Positions 1 through 10,345 of a DNA stretch of 64,000 bases are shown one piece after another. A model generated the notes under the pieces. The model was not told where the DNA came from and ran no database searches. It was given only the letters and a program-made list of their open reading frames with translations. Location: assembly GCA_018105865.1 (NCBI GenBank), contig CM030832.1:25869101-25933100 (forward strand), given 5' to 3'. The first letter of the stretch is position 1. Every line of letters begins with the position of its first letter. Source of the DNA: Metaphire vulgaris (lineage: Eukaryota; Annelida; Clitellata; Crassiclitellata; Megascolecidae). The position numbers and the translations under genes were made by a program.

Positions 1-389
1 CACTAGATAATCATAAGCATAATTCTTAACTAACACTTACAAATTCTGTTAATATAGGTCTACATTTGACAAAATAAAGTGTTTTTTAGAGAACCGAAGC
101 GTAAAATAGTGTTGACGATTCTTAACAAAATCATTCATTGGATTCAATCCAAGCATTTCACGAATACAGTCAATTGTTACTTTTTCACAAACGTCAATTT
201 TTTTTATACAGCTTTCTGTATTAATCGACCCAAATTATTTAAAGTGGTCTTGTTCGGACAGGTGGCTACACTTGCATATACTATAATAGGTAAACAATAC
301 GAATGGAGTACGCCGACACGTATCAACTCAGAGGATGAAGATTTGTTCTTGATGTACAATAATTATTAAAGTTTTCTTAGAATTTCATT
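1..389. other. No recognisable feature
   Basis: AT-rich sequence. One 96-codon open frame at 79-369 (+) has no recognisable motif, and its composition does not differ from the surrounding DNA, so I do not call it a gene. Confidence 0.4.
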
Positions 390-650
390 TTGGTCTCTGT
401 TATTGATATCCTGAAATGACGACTATCTCTAATTACAACCCCAAGATATCTCAACTCATCAACATAAGCCATGACAGATTCATTCAACAATAAGGAGCAC
501 AGACCATTGCATAATGCCTACCAATTCTCATGGCCTTACATTTTTTGACAATTAACTTCAAATCTACATTAGCAGCTTCAACATTACATATATAAAGTAA
601 ACATTGCATATCGTGAACAGAATGAGAGATGAGCAATTATGATCAAAAAT
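390..650 (-). mobile_element. LINE reverse transcriptase scrap
   Basis: Read on the minus strand with frame changes, this stretch gives LKLIVKKCKAMRIG followed by DELRYLGVVIRDS. That is the usual order downstream of the RT catalytic box in non-LTR retrotransposons (LKINxxKT, then YLG). It is broken by stops and frameshifts. No ends are visible. Confidence 0.5.
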
Positions 651-734
651 AGTAAAATTAATAATAATAATTAATTGTCATAAGTGCCTGGAACGCCACA
701 AACTCAATAATTAATTTTGCCTATTTGTTAGTAA

Positions 735-1050
735 TACAAATAGAAAAAATAGAAAAAAACAAAAACAGTGGTGTTTGGACAACAAGAGGCCACGGCAAAC
801 ATAACAGCAAATGGAGATAAAATCGAACACGTAACAGAATTCGAATACCTTGTAAACCTGTGACATGGGATACCGACTGCAGCCAGGAGATAAAAAGAAT
901 AATAATAAAAGCAACCGGAGCAATGGCAGGGTTTTAAACCATTTGGAAAAGCAAGGTCATGAAAGTCGAGACAAAACTGCAAATACTAAGAACGTGCATC
1001 TTTAGCGTATTACTATACGCATCGGAAACCTGGTCTGTAGATCCGTCAAA
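735..1050 (+). mobile_element. LINE reverse transcriptase C-terminal scrap
   Basis: The plus strand, with frameshifts, encodes VTEFEYL, then TKLQILRTCIFSVLLYASE followed by TWSVD. This is the RT thumb and connection region typical of RTE/craniofacial-type LINEs (YLG...LLYGSETW). It is degenerate, with an in-frame stop. It may be a separate insertion from the minus-strand scrap just upstream. Confidence 0.6.
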
Positions 1051-1124
1051 AATATTTTCACATTCACTTCGTGCCTCGTCTATAATATTGTTTTCTGCAA
1101 AACAATATGATCGCTAAATAAAAT

Positions 1125-1127
<3 letters not shown>

Positions 1128-1210
<83 letters not shown>

Positions 1211-1262
1211 AAGAAGAAATAAAGAAAGAAAGAACTAAAGAAAGAAAGAGAAAGAGAGAGAT
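1128..1262. repeat. (TA)n-(GA)n compound microsatellite
   Basis: About 17 TA steps pass directly into a long GA tract that decays to GAAA-type purine repeats. Confidence 0.95.
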
Positions 1263-1371
1263 TGCACTCATAGCACATACACTGTATATACAGTCACTAC
1301 GTCATCATCACTTCCTGATATCGATTCATGGAATTTCATGCAATTGTGGCGACCATGTGCCACAGATAGCA

Positions 1372-1381
1372 TTATTATTAA

Positions 1382-1446
<65 letters not shown>
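1372..1446. repeat. (ATT)n microsatellite
   Basis: An almost uninterrupted ATT array of about 24 units, followed by AT-rich sequence to about 1,560. Confidence 0.95.
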
Positions 1447-1447
<1 letters not shown>

Positions 1448-1559
1448 AAGATTGCTTAACTGTATAAACTTGTTAGTTAATAATTTAATCTAATTAATTA
1501 GCGTTTATAATAATGTATTTTGTACTAATTTTAATTAATTAATAAAGTTTTAATTCATG

Positions 1560-3150
1560 TAAAACGGACAGAGCACGCGCTAGGCTACGACGCTAAGGCT
1601 TCGGTAAAATTATTAGAATCGCCACGCCCGCCCAAAGACCGAGAGATAGGTTATAAAACCGGCAACGATTATAGGTTCCCGGGAGAGCCTTCGGTCTTCA
1701 GCGACGAGAGTTTGACCGCTGAAAGATCGCCGCATGTAAGACGGAGGCTGCGCGATGCGAGGCCTCCGCTGGGAACTGTGCGTCTGGCTGTTCGACGCGT
1801 GCGGCAGCGATCGGTCGGCTGTGTACGCTGCGTACGCCTGAACACCGGAGCCCTCAAGGGCTGGTTCTAAAAATCGAAAATCTCCGAAATATGGGAATTT
1901 ATGTAACCCGCGTCAATAGGCGGTCGCAGGCGGCTGTTGTAACTAAAGTTCGCTTGAGACGCGCGCCCAGCTGGCAGGAGCTATTGCCGCGTCGCTTAGC
2001 CGTAGACGAAGCACCTGACCACCGCTAAGGAAAACGGTCTTAAACAGGTCCCTACTTTTTCCTATTGACGACAACTACGCGAAAATACAGACAACTGACG
2101 AAAAATCCGCCTAAGTGTCCGTCAAAAAGTTTCAAAACTCTGAAAATTTCAGTCATTGTCATGACATGTAGTTTTCGCAGTGTGGCCGCTTATACTGTGA
2201 GGCGATAGAGTAAAGAAAGCACAGCGATTGAAAGCGAGTATTTGGAGCCGGTTTAAAGTGCTAAAGCTTATCGTTTCATACTGACGTATCAAAGACCATC
2301 GATTGCAGTTCCTGTGCGCTAGTTATTGTGGCTGCCGGACTGCGTCTAGTCAGCGCGTCTTTGTCCGTGTTACCAGTGTTGCCACTGTAGCCATTGTTGT
2401 CATTGTTGCTTGGTTTATTAATAAATAATTAAATAAAAATAAACCAATAAAGGCAAGTTGTGTTCGTGTCTTTGAAAGTCGCTGTGACGCCGGAGTCTCA
2501 GCGCACTATCCGTGAAAGTGAGTCTTGGCTGTGATGAACCTCGCCTACCTGAGGTCACGTTAGTGCCCAGGAGGTCAATTCTGAGCCAAGGAAGGAGACA
2601 GACGCCCGCCTGTCGTAAAGGCGCGGGAGACAGTTTGGGTGAATCGACGGCCAAGGAAAGAGTGGACCGCCGTCCATTCAGGCACGGATAACCTCGGGTT
2701 TTGGTGAAAGCGTGAGGAAGCAAAGAGAACGCCGCCTGTCTATAAGGGAGCGGAAGACGGTCGGATTACCGAGAATGAAGAGACGTGGGACCAAGTCGAA
2801 GCCAGGAATACCTATCGAAATCGCTTAAGGCGCCGAGACCAAGCGGTGGCCAGCGATAAGAGGAATGAGTTGATGGTCTCTCGGACGAGGCAGGGGCCGG
2901 AACGGATAGAGAATCAGAGGAGAGAAACGAGAACCCTATGTTGAGGACCGGCCTCAGTGTGCGGCCTGCCCGGCAGCCGCGAACACCTCCTCTGATGTCG
3001 GAGAACCAGAAAGGGGAAACAGACGCCGCTGAACAGGCAGAGTCGGCGGCTGATGGCGATCGGGAAACCGAGCGGGCGTTGGGGGCCGCCCGACCGCCGG
3101 CCGCGCTACGAGACCGCGAGCCGGGGTCGCCACACAATTATCAACATGCA
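1560..3150. other. GC-rich block of unknown nature
   Basis: Base composition changes sharply from the flanking AT-rich DNA to a CpG-containing, GC-rich block. A TATAAAACC box lies near 1,652. An AT-rich segment with AATAAA-like strings lies near 2,418-2,453. Open frames on both strands (2,766-3,137 minus, 2,938-3,153 plus) show no motif. It could be an LTR plus leader of a retroelement or a CpG-rich promoter region. I found no LTR pair, primer-binding site or protein similarity to decide. Confidence 0.35.
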
Positions 3151-3189
3151 TGAACTTCTCTGCAGATAGATTGGCATCTTTAAGTCTTA

Positions 3190-3383
3190 TGCCCAGTCAG
3201 TAGAGAGCATTCCTTGCTAGCCATCAGGTCTCAGGTTCAAGCCTTGGCCACGACAGAAACTGGCGCTCGTTAAATCGACTCATCTGTTAATCAAATGTTA
3301 ACTCTTTCGAAGGAAAGACTGGCAACCACTCTCATTCGGCCGATGTCGTGAAAATTGAAGGCGTTCAGTTCATAGTCCGCCTT
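3190..3383 (+). mobile_element. tRNA-derived SINE, diverged
   Basis: A box B-like GGTTCAAGCC lies near 3,234, with a degenerate box A upstream. The tail (GTTAACTC, GGCAACC, CTCATTC.GCCG) is shared with the better SINE copy at 44,843-45,127. Confidence 0.55.
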
Positions 3384-3786
3384 GGGGGCTGTGCATTAAT
3401 TACGTCAACAAATTAAGAGGGAGGGGGTTTGAAAAAGTTTGACAGTTGTTGACAGGGGGAGGGGTCAAGAGAAGTTGACGTCAACAATTTCACTTTTTAC
3501 AAATAATCAAAAACTAGGAAATTTCATGGAATACTACTTTTATAATGGAAAAAAGCATGGCAAAAAAGGTCATAACCATCACATTTTGACACTTAAAAAA
3601 AGAGGGAAAAATGGTCATTATCGCAAAAAATATTAACCTTGTTATTGGGACCTGTCATTGATCTAAGAGGGGGGTCAAAAGTTTTTGACGTAATTATGGG
3701 GGGTACCTGAAAGTTGACAGTTGTTGACAAGGGGGAGGGGATCAAAAATTGCCAAAAAATTATTGACATAATTAATGGACAGTCCC
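3384..3786. mobile_element. MITE with imperfect terminal inverted repeats
   Basis: The left end reads GGGGGCTGTGCATTAATTA. The reverse complement of the right end reads GGGACTGTCCATTAATTA. Subterminal GGGGGAGGGG and TTGACAGTTGTTGACA blocks occur near both ends. No transposase is present. The target-site duplication is ambiguous. A 65-codon open frame inside it is fortuitous. Confidence 0.6.
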
Positions 3787-4065
3787 TTGCTGTCTTTCCA
3801 TTTCCACTCCGAAGGATGTCTGGAATTTATCTTTCCCTGATGATCAGTAAACTTCGACTATAGCTTTTCAAATGGCCTGTCATGCTGCGACTGAGTAGTA
3901 AAAATCGAAGTTTGACTTTGATATCTCACAATATGGCCAAATTAATGCAAATGAGATGAAACTAAGCAGACAGGTGGGGAAATATGTGCTGTACACGTCT
4001 TCGAAGACGGGACCTACCGTTATCTCATATAGACCATATATGTCTTAATTCATGCCTAACACCCC
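3787..4065. other. No recognisable feature
   Basis: Non-repetitive AT-rich sequence leading into the U0 gene fragment. It may be diverged flank or body of that copy, but I could not align it. Confidence 0.3.
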
Positions 4066-4290
4066 CTTCAGCGCAGCCATAATCTCTGCTGCAATACGAG
4101 AGAACAGAGCGTATAACAATTCTTTAACGGAGCCTTTAATTAATTCCCGATCATTTGAGTCAAAGGAAATATCAAATAATTAATCCAAGGAGGGCATTAT
4201 GTTCATACTCCCTGATGCTTTTCCTGAATCATAGAAGTGTGCTGATATTTCCATTCTGTTTCTGCTTTTTTTCTTATCTGCCATTATCAG
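4066..4290 (+). pseudogene. U0: 3'-terminal remnant of a cGAS-like/Mab-21 gene copy
   Basis: Positions 4,066-4,165 translate to FSAAIISAAIRENRAYNNSL and on to about 35 residues. This lines up with the C-termini of the full copies (SAAILFAALRQSRAYKNSL). The following 120 bp, with AAAGTGTGCTGATATTTCCAT-like sequence, match the 3' flanks of U1, U3 and U6. Nothing upstream of the last 35 codons survives. It sits on the same strand as the other copies and is cut on its 3' side by a minus-strand LINE. It marks the upstream end of the array visible here. Confidence 0.75.
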
Positions 4291-4299
4291 TCCTCTCTT

Positions 4300-5430
4300 G
4301 AGCTTTCCTGTGGGCATCCGGAATAGTTTTTTCGGTCGAATCTGCGATGTTTTTCATCCACGTTGTTCTTGGTTCGCCTTTCTTTCTTTTGACTTCTACC
4401 AACCCTGTCATGATTGTCTTATCCAGTGCATGGTCTTGTCGACAGTCGAACTATGTGACCGAAGTATTGTAGCTTCCTGTTCTTTACCATTTTAGCACTT
4501 TTCTCAAGCATTTAATTTCAGAGATATCAATTCGTTTTTCTTCAGATGTACGGATAATCCAAGCCTCCCAACCACTTGTAGCTACTGGCCAAAACAAATC
4601 GTGTAGTATCCTGCATTTGGTTTGTATACTGATGCTTTTATTTTGCCAAATTTTAAAAATTCTGCTAACACTGAAAGGCCTACAGACAGTCTTTATCGCA
4701 TTTCTGACTCACATTTGGCATCATCCGTGACTTTAAACCCCAAATTTATGAAAGTTTCAACTTGTCCAATTGCTTTTCCATTGGCAATAATTATCATTGG
4801 GTGTGAATTAAAGGCCATTACCTTGGTTTTTCACATTTAATTTTAACCCATATTCTGATCCTGCTCGTATTAATCTATCTAGTAGCTCGTGCAGATCTTC
4901 TGGTGATGTAGCAATCAGGACAATGCCATCTGATTATCTTAAATTGCTAATCCATCTGCCTCCAATTTTAAACCCTTGTTGTATTCATCTGAAGCTCTAC
5001 CATGACCATCTCAGCCATGATTTTACATAGACACGGAGACAACACACCCTGCCGAACACCTTTAAGGACCTCGAACCACTCAGAAACAGTTCCTTAACCG
5101 GAGTTTTCTGTTTTGTAGAATTATGTTAATAGAGAGACCAAATGGATGGGGTAACCCATTTATAACAGTACGCCATAATTTCTCGTGTGATATAGTGTGT
5201 CGAATGCTTTTTAGAAGTCTAAAAAGTAAAGATAGAGCGGTTGTTTAATACTGATTTACACATATGATTTGAAAGTTTGTCATTTGATCCATCGTATCTT
5301 TCCCTGATCTGACCCGGCCTGTTCTTCAGCAATTTCGCTTTGTCTTGTTTGAATCCTGTTTAGTATTTTAGTATTTTGGCATGGTACTTACCGAATTTAT
5401 TGTTTCCTTTCAAGTCAGACCGTCTCTGGC
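4300..5430 (-). mobile_element. Degenerate RTE-like LINE (reverse transcriptase region)
   Basis: Minus-strand frames, interrupted by many stops, include LHELLDRLIRAGSEYGLKLN near 4,855-4,910 and a C-terminal run KTIMTGLVEVKRKKGEPRTT near 4,370-4,425. This is the GKxEGKRxRGRxRTTW signature of RTE-like LINE polyproteins. The insertion breaks the 3' flank of U0 from its continuation at about 5,520. Confidence 0.7.
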
Positions 5431-5519
5431 AGCCTTAAGAGGCACTCTGTAGGGGCCTAATGACTCAACTGAGACCATTTATTAAAATGATCAAACTTAA
5501 GCTTTTCCCTTGCCATTTA

Positions 5520-6480
5520 GTCCTTTGCTGATCATAAAAGTATGTTGCTAGCTCTGGGCTTTCAGGCGTAGCGACTAGGCGCTCAGGTTCTTTTGACACG
5601 GTGGGCTAAAAACTCCGACCGTCCAATTCAACAGGTATACCAGTAGGTCAGATATTCAACACACGAGGCAGATTAGTATGTGCACCCAGTCATATATCCA
5701 TAGGGCATCATCATAGTTTCCATGAACTTAGCATGAACTTAGCATGATTTAAAGTGGCTTAGAAGGCATTACTGCCTGTTGCCTGTGTGAAAGTCACTAG
5801 GGGCACTAACGGGGCTTGAACCCGCTCCGTCAGCCTGACGCTCCAGCACGTAACCCACTCTGCTATCTTCCGCCCCTCAACAAATAATATGGAAATAACA
5901 GGCAGATGGAGAGAGTATTATAAAGAACTATATATACACACCAAAGTGAGACGGACTCAACAGTGCCATCATTATGTCAGAATCAAACAACAGGCTAATG
6001 AGACTGATGAGCAACATATCTATCTCTGTATGACTGTAGTCGCCTGATTTAGATCTATTTGATTGAAACTCCTACATATGCCACTTATCTTACGATGACC
6101 TTATTGACATTAGTCACGTGACCAGTTGCGGTCTTCGTATCACATTTATTCACCTGTTCTTCCTGTTAGAACCAACTTTTGTAATTTTAGGCCAAGTGCC
6201 TCATAAAAAGGTTATGCAGTGCTTCTGACGCACGATCCATTCCTATCATTGTCGTTCAAATCGGTAAAAAGGCATTCATAAAGTGAAAATAAAAAACAGA
6301 TTTTATCTTGCGGATTCCAGTTACCCGTCAGATCCGAGCGAAGAATTAGTGTCCGAATAGTCAGATGCTGTTCGAGGTCTTCGTTGTAAGCTAGTACGGT
6401 AGTTATCGAACTTGTGTCAGGTAGGTCACCGTAGGTGCCGTTTAAGACAATGAGATAAGATGAATATTTAGATGCAGAAG
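5520..6480 (+). repeat. R1 flank repeat, copy A
   Basis: Sequence starting TTTGCTGATCATAAAAGT and running through CTGTTAGAACCAACT and a CGAAGAATTA block recurs at 31,140-31,545 and 44,495-45,459 (continued inverted at 47,318-47,538). Its start resembles the 3' flanks of the cGAS-like gene copies, so R1 may be part of the duplicated unit. It is interrupted by a tRNA-like SINE head. The 90-codon minus-strand frame at 6,212-6,484 lies entirely inside it and is not credible as a gene. Confidence 0.6.
5790..5880 (-). mobile_element. tRNA-like SINE head
   Basis: On the minus strand there is a box A-like TAGCAGAGTGG and a box B GGTTCAAGCCC at tRNA-like spacing. The ends do not form a convincing seven-pair acceptor stem, so I call a SINE promoter region rather than a tRNA gene. 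Confidence 0.55.
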
Positions 6481-6771
6481 GCATTAATGCTTATATAATA
6501 TCTATTTATACTTATCTAAATACTCATGGTTTCTTATTCTCGATATATCTACATAATAAGACTAAATGCTAAGAAGACTTTTTATTAAACGCAATAAGCA
6601 TTGATACTTAGGCAAGCTAAATACGATAACTAGTGCGTGACTTCAACGTTCGGTTACCTAATTGGAAAACCTAATTGTCACTTACCCTGCATACTGCAAA
6701 GGCCTACACGTGCTAGGCATTCATTGAGAGCACCAACCAAAACCTATGCATGTATATATACTATTATATAG

Positions 6772-6773
6772 GC

Positions 6774-6850
<77 letters not shown>
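6772..6850. repeat. (CT)n-(TA)n microsatellite
   Basis: A short CT run is followed by a long TA run with one AAT interruption. Confidence 0.95.
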
Positions 6851-6851
<1 letters not shown>

Positions 6852-6999
6852 GCAGCTTGACCATCCAGTGGACTCGGTACATAGATCTGGGTACCATAAA
6901 TAAATGAATAAGCCAATATCTGGACCAGAGATTATCGGTCACAACAGTCTCTAAAAACACCACCAACTATTACTTCATGCACATGAAGTTGACATACCA

Positions 7000-7300
7000 G
7001 ATGCAAAAGGTTCTAGTAAAGCATGGTCTCTATCATGACAAACTCCACTTCGTATGCCAGTATTCAAAGCTGTCGAAGCATATGTCTTTCACGTGACTTT
7101 GAATGCCCATTCTGTAATCATTGTTGTACAACCGCATTGCTCTGGTACATATAAGTGGGTTTGGAAAACTAAGTACCTGCTCCACTTAAAAACTTGATAC
7201 CAAGATTGGCACCCTATCAACTTGTTCACAGCCTACAGTATCTGGCAACATCTTGCCATCCCAGTGTACTACTGAAGTTAAGGATGGATCAAAATTTGCC
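7000..7300 (-). pseudogene. Fragment of an orphan transposon protein (HWDGK type)
   Basis: The minus strand gives [19 protein letters not shown] then RVPILVSS, and further on LNTGIRSGVCHDRDHALL. I recall this order (HWDGK..., VDRLPVLVSG, ASNTG...GAC.LLE) from a widespread, poorly classified invertebrate transposon protein. The transposon at 16,253-18,983 appears to carry the C-terminal part of the same family. Stops and frameshifts show decay. No ends were identified. Confidence 0.5.
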
Positions 7301-7999
7301 AACGTTTGCCATCTGTTCACGAAACTGTAGTCAATCTATTCTAATTACCTTAAGCAGATTACATGCTGATATAAAATGTGATAATGCGTTCCATAATTTC
7401 ATATAATATTGCAACAATATTTTGCCAAGAATATGCTTGCTATAATAGCTGCACCACACAATTTATACATAACCTGAAATTTGTACTATTACCCATATTA
7501 TTAACCATAAGTGACATAAAACAGTACTGTACACACTGGTTGTTGGTAATAAAGACATGATAATTTGCTAAATAATTAATTAATTGTATATAACAAAGCA
7601 CGCTTGTTACAGTTTAATGGTTATAAATATTAATTGGTGGCAGTGCTAATTTGACAGTTAATAATTATAATTATTCTAAATGTTGTCTGCAAAAAACAAA
7701 AATGGTAATCATAGAATATTCATATATTTTTAAAAATATTCAAATAGATAAGTAGCAAATGTCAATGACACTGGGCATTGAGCAATAAAAGTTGCACAAC
7801 AAGTGCACAACAAGCAAGTTTTAGAAAATTCGCTAAATGGCATTTTTCACTAAACTGTCACCATGTTGAGCAACCAGTAAATGTTGTCATAAAGAGCTGA
7901 AATTTTGCACTGCTGCTGCTCTTATAAGGGGTAACAAGTTGAGGGGGTACCACATTAACATTTCTCAACCTCAAATTTTTACATTGATTTGGCGAGCAC

Positions 8000-8000
<1 letters not shown>
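7301..8000. other. AT-rich sequence upstream of U1
   Basis: No coding motif, repeat boundary or RNA gene was seen. Two short open frames (7,194-7,406 and 7,378-7,560) have AT-driven composition only. Confidence 0.35.

Positions 8001-8054
<54 letters not shown>
8001..8054. repeat. (AT)n microsatellite
   Basis: An uninterrupted TA/AT array that directly abuts the conserved GGCCGAAAATAATGTTT segment before the U1 splice acceptor. Confidence 0.95.
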
Positions 8055-8057
<3 letters not shown>

Positions 8058-8083
8058 CGAAAATAATGTTTCATTAATTACAG
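8055..8083 (+). other. Conserved 3' splice acceptor, U1 leader
   Basis: GGCCGAAAATAATGTTTCAT then TAATTACAG, with AG at 8,082-8,083. The same block precedes U5 (AG 48,601-48,602), and close variants precede U4 and U2. The 75 nt between the AG and the start codon have no stop in the gene frame. Confidence 0.6.
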
Positions 8084-8158
8084 ACCTTACTTTTAGAGTG
8101 TATATTCGAAGAAAATAATTTTCTTCTTTTCCATCTAAGACTCTCATGCTGTGGAAGA

Positions 8159-10140
8159 ATGGATGATGAAAAATTTCGTCTGAGGAGTTTCACCAAATTG
8201 GAATCTATGTATATCATACGATGTGGCAGTTTCTACGAACTACCGCTAAAATATTGGGCAGCAAATCCTACAGATGAGGATGAGATAATCTACTATTACG
8301 ATATTTGTGCAATTCCTTGGAACAGAATCCTCCAAAAATACCAAATGCACTGTTCTCCGAATAGACAGCAAACAGACACCGCCAGGATTTGTAAGATTAA
8401 GGGTTGATCGAGACAACAAGGAGGATAATCCCTCATACTTACGCCGACCACCAGTGTTAAGGGAGATAAGAACAGGTGCTCCATCATTTTCCTGTGAGAG
8501 AAGGTTAACACATAACGGTAGAACGTTCCTCAAGGTAAATCAGAATGCGATAGCCGCAGACATAGTGCCCGCAGTTTATTGTCCATATTGGCCAGTTGAA
8601 GCCGAAGAATGGAGAAAGCGCAAAAGATTTCACGGATGGCCGAATGAAAAATTGATCGCCAGAATAACAAGAGGCGGTTGTCATTTTGTTTCTAAACTTC
8701 GTACATGGAGCTCTTGTGACGACACAGAATGGAGATTCTCATTCTCAAAAGCGGAACTTCTATTGATTCACAGTTGGACAAACGTTCAGAAACACGTATA
8801 TCATGTCATCCGATTAATTAAGAGAAGAATTTCAGAGTATTGTGGTGGCGATGGAAACAAAGCATTGCAAACCTACTATTTCAAAACGCTTATGTTCTGG
8901 GCTTGCGAAGAATTTCCACAAGACTTTTGGACTGAGCAAAACCTGAGTAACTGTGTACAGACATTGCTTCTTCGGTTTCTCATAAGTCTATATGAGAAAT
9001 TCTGTCCTAGTTATTTCATTCCAGAATGCAATATTATGAGTCATTTCAAATGTGAGAATGGCTTCGATAAATGGTTGCAGGCGATGCAGATCTTCAGGCT
9101 CATGTTTCAGACATTCTTCGGAAATGAAATTAGCATCGTTGCGAAAGAGAACACACCTCAATCTGGAATGCCGGAGTTTTTAAAGGTATTCGAACTTGTA
9201 TGCATATACATGACCCTACACTCTTTGCCTCTCAATAAAGAATTAAATGGAAGAATGGCGCAATATGTGTCTGAATGCGAATGGTTTTTGCCAGAAATGA
9301 AAAATCTTCGCGCAGCAATTGAGGCACATCTTCGTTTGATGTCTGTCGACAATGTTACTCAAAGACAAGCAAATAAAGATTGCGTCGTTTGCGTTGAAAA
9401 TTTCGAGTCCGTTTCATTGAACAGTGAATGGTTTGAGTCAGCCGAATATTTAAATCCTGACAAGTCATTACCTGAAAATTGTGCAAAGATTTTTGTTCGC
9501 AAATTCTTGAGAAATTCAGTTGTAGTGTACCGTCGAATGAGTCATAGAGACGACGCTGTTTACAAGGTGATTAAAGATTCTAATATTTCATTACTGCATG
9601 GCGTCGCATCAGCTTATCGCGCAAATTTTTACTTTACCGCCTTGCAGTCTTACGACGAGTCTCTCCGAATGCGAAAAATGTTTCGAAGAGCTTCAAAACA
9701 AAGCCGAAATTGGATTTTTATATCAAAGCCCGTCAGACCATTTTTCATTATTGCCTGTTTTGGTATGCAACAGTTTTTCTCAGATATTTGATGAACATTT
9801 ACAAGTTATTTTGGGATTTGTTACTTTGCACAGGAATATCTCTTTCTCCAATTCACCGATTGCTGTGACTTCTGAAGAAGTATGTTTGAAATTGAACGCC
9901 TGGGAATTTCTGAAATACATCTACATTCAATGCGAACAAAAACTAGACTCAACATCTGAGTTGACTGATTGTTCCTTTTCCGCTAATTCAGATTCAAATG
10001 AAAGTGGCACTTCTCAATTAGTGGACAGCATCTCTTACAGCGCAGCCATACTGTTTGCTGCATTACGACAGAGCAGAGCGTATAGGAATACTCTAATGGG
10101 TTCTTTAATAATTCCTGACCACATTAGTCAAAAGAAATAA
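8159..10140 (+). pseudogene. U1: cGAS-like/Mab-21 nucleotidyltransferase gene, two frameshifts
   Basis: A full-length homologue of the intact copies U3-U5, but read in three frames. The start at 8,159 (MDDEKFRLRSF) aligns with the other copies and has purine at -3 and G at +4. GS lies in CGSFYELP and the DxD pair in TDEDEI. After IPWNR the frame shifts by a net -2 nt in an A-rich stretch near 8,327-8,340. The next frame carries TPPGF, the third Asp (ADIVPA), YWPVEAEEW, EWRFSFSKAE and QTYYFKT. A second net -2 shift lies near 9,665 (SL.ECEKCF). The last frame ends FAALRQSRAYRNTL and stops at 10,140. There are no other disabling changes. It is therefore a young pseudogene, or an active gene with base-calling errors at two short sites. 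All catalytic positions are preserved. Confidence 0.85.
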
Positions 10141-10345
10141 CGTCCCGAAAAAGATCAAGAAAAAGCATCATTTACATTTCTCATCATGCTTTTTGCTTAA
10201 TCATAAATGTGTGTTGCTTTCTCTATATGAGTGACTTTTAATCAAGACTGAAGAGGCGCTATATAAAATTTTATTACATTACATACATATCAATTGCAGT
10301 TTGATAAACTCTTTCAAAGAATTTTACATTCAAAATTAAGCATGA
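10141..10345 (+). other. U1 3' flank
   Basis: GCATCATTTACATTTCTCAT, AATCATAAATGTGTGTTGCT and AAGAATTTTACATTCAA match the 3' flanks of U2, U4 and U5. This shows that the duplicated unit extends past the stop codon. Confidence 0.6.

Noticed and set aside
5790..5880. Possible tRNA gene on the minus strand
   Set aside because: Box A and box B are present, but no proper acceptor stem forms, and the setting is repetitive. A SINE head is the better reading.
6212..6484. 90-codon minus-strand gene
   Set aside because: It lies within the R1 repeat, and the frame is not preserved in the other R1 copies.
8307..9791. Independent 494-residue gene starting at 8,307
   Set aside because: It is the middle frame of frameshifted U1. 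Its apparent N-terminus and C-terminus are out-of-frame translations.
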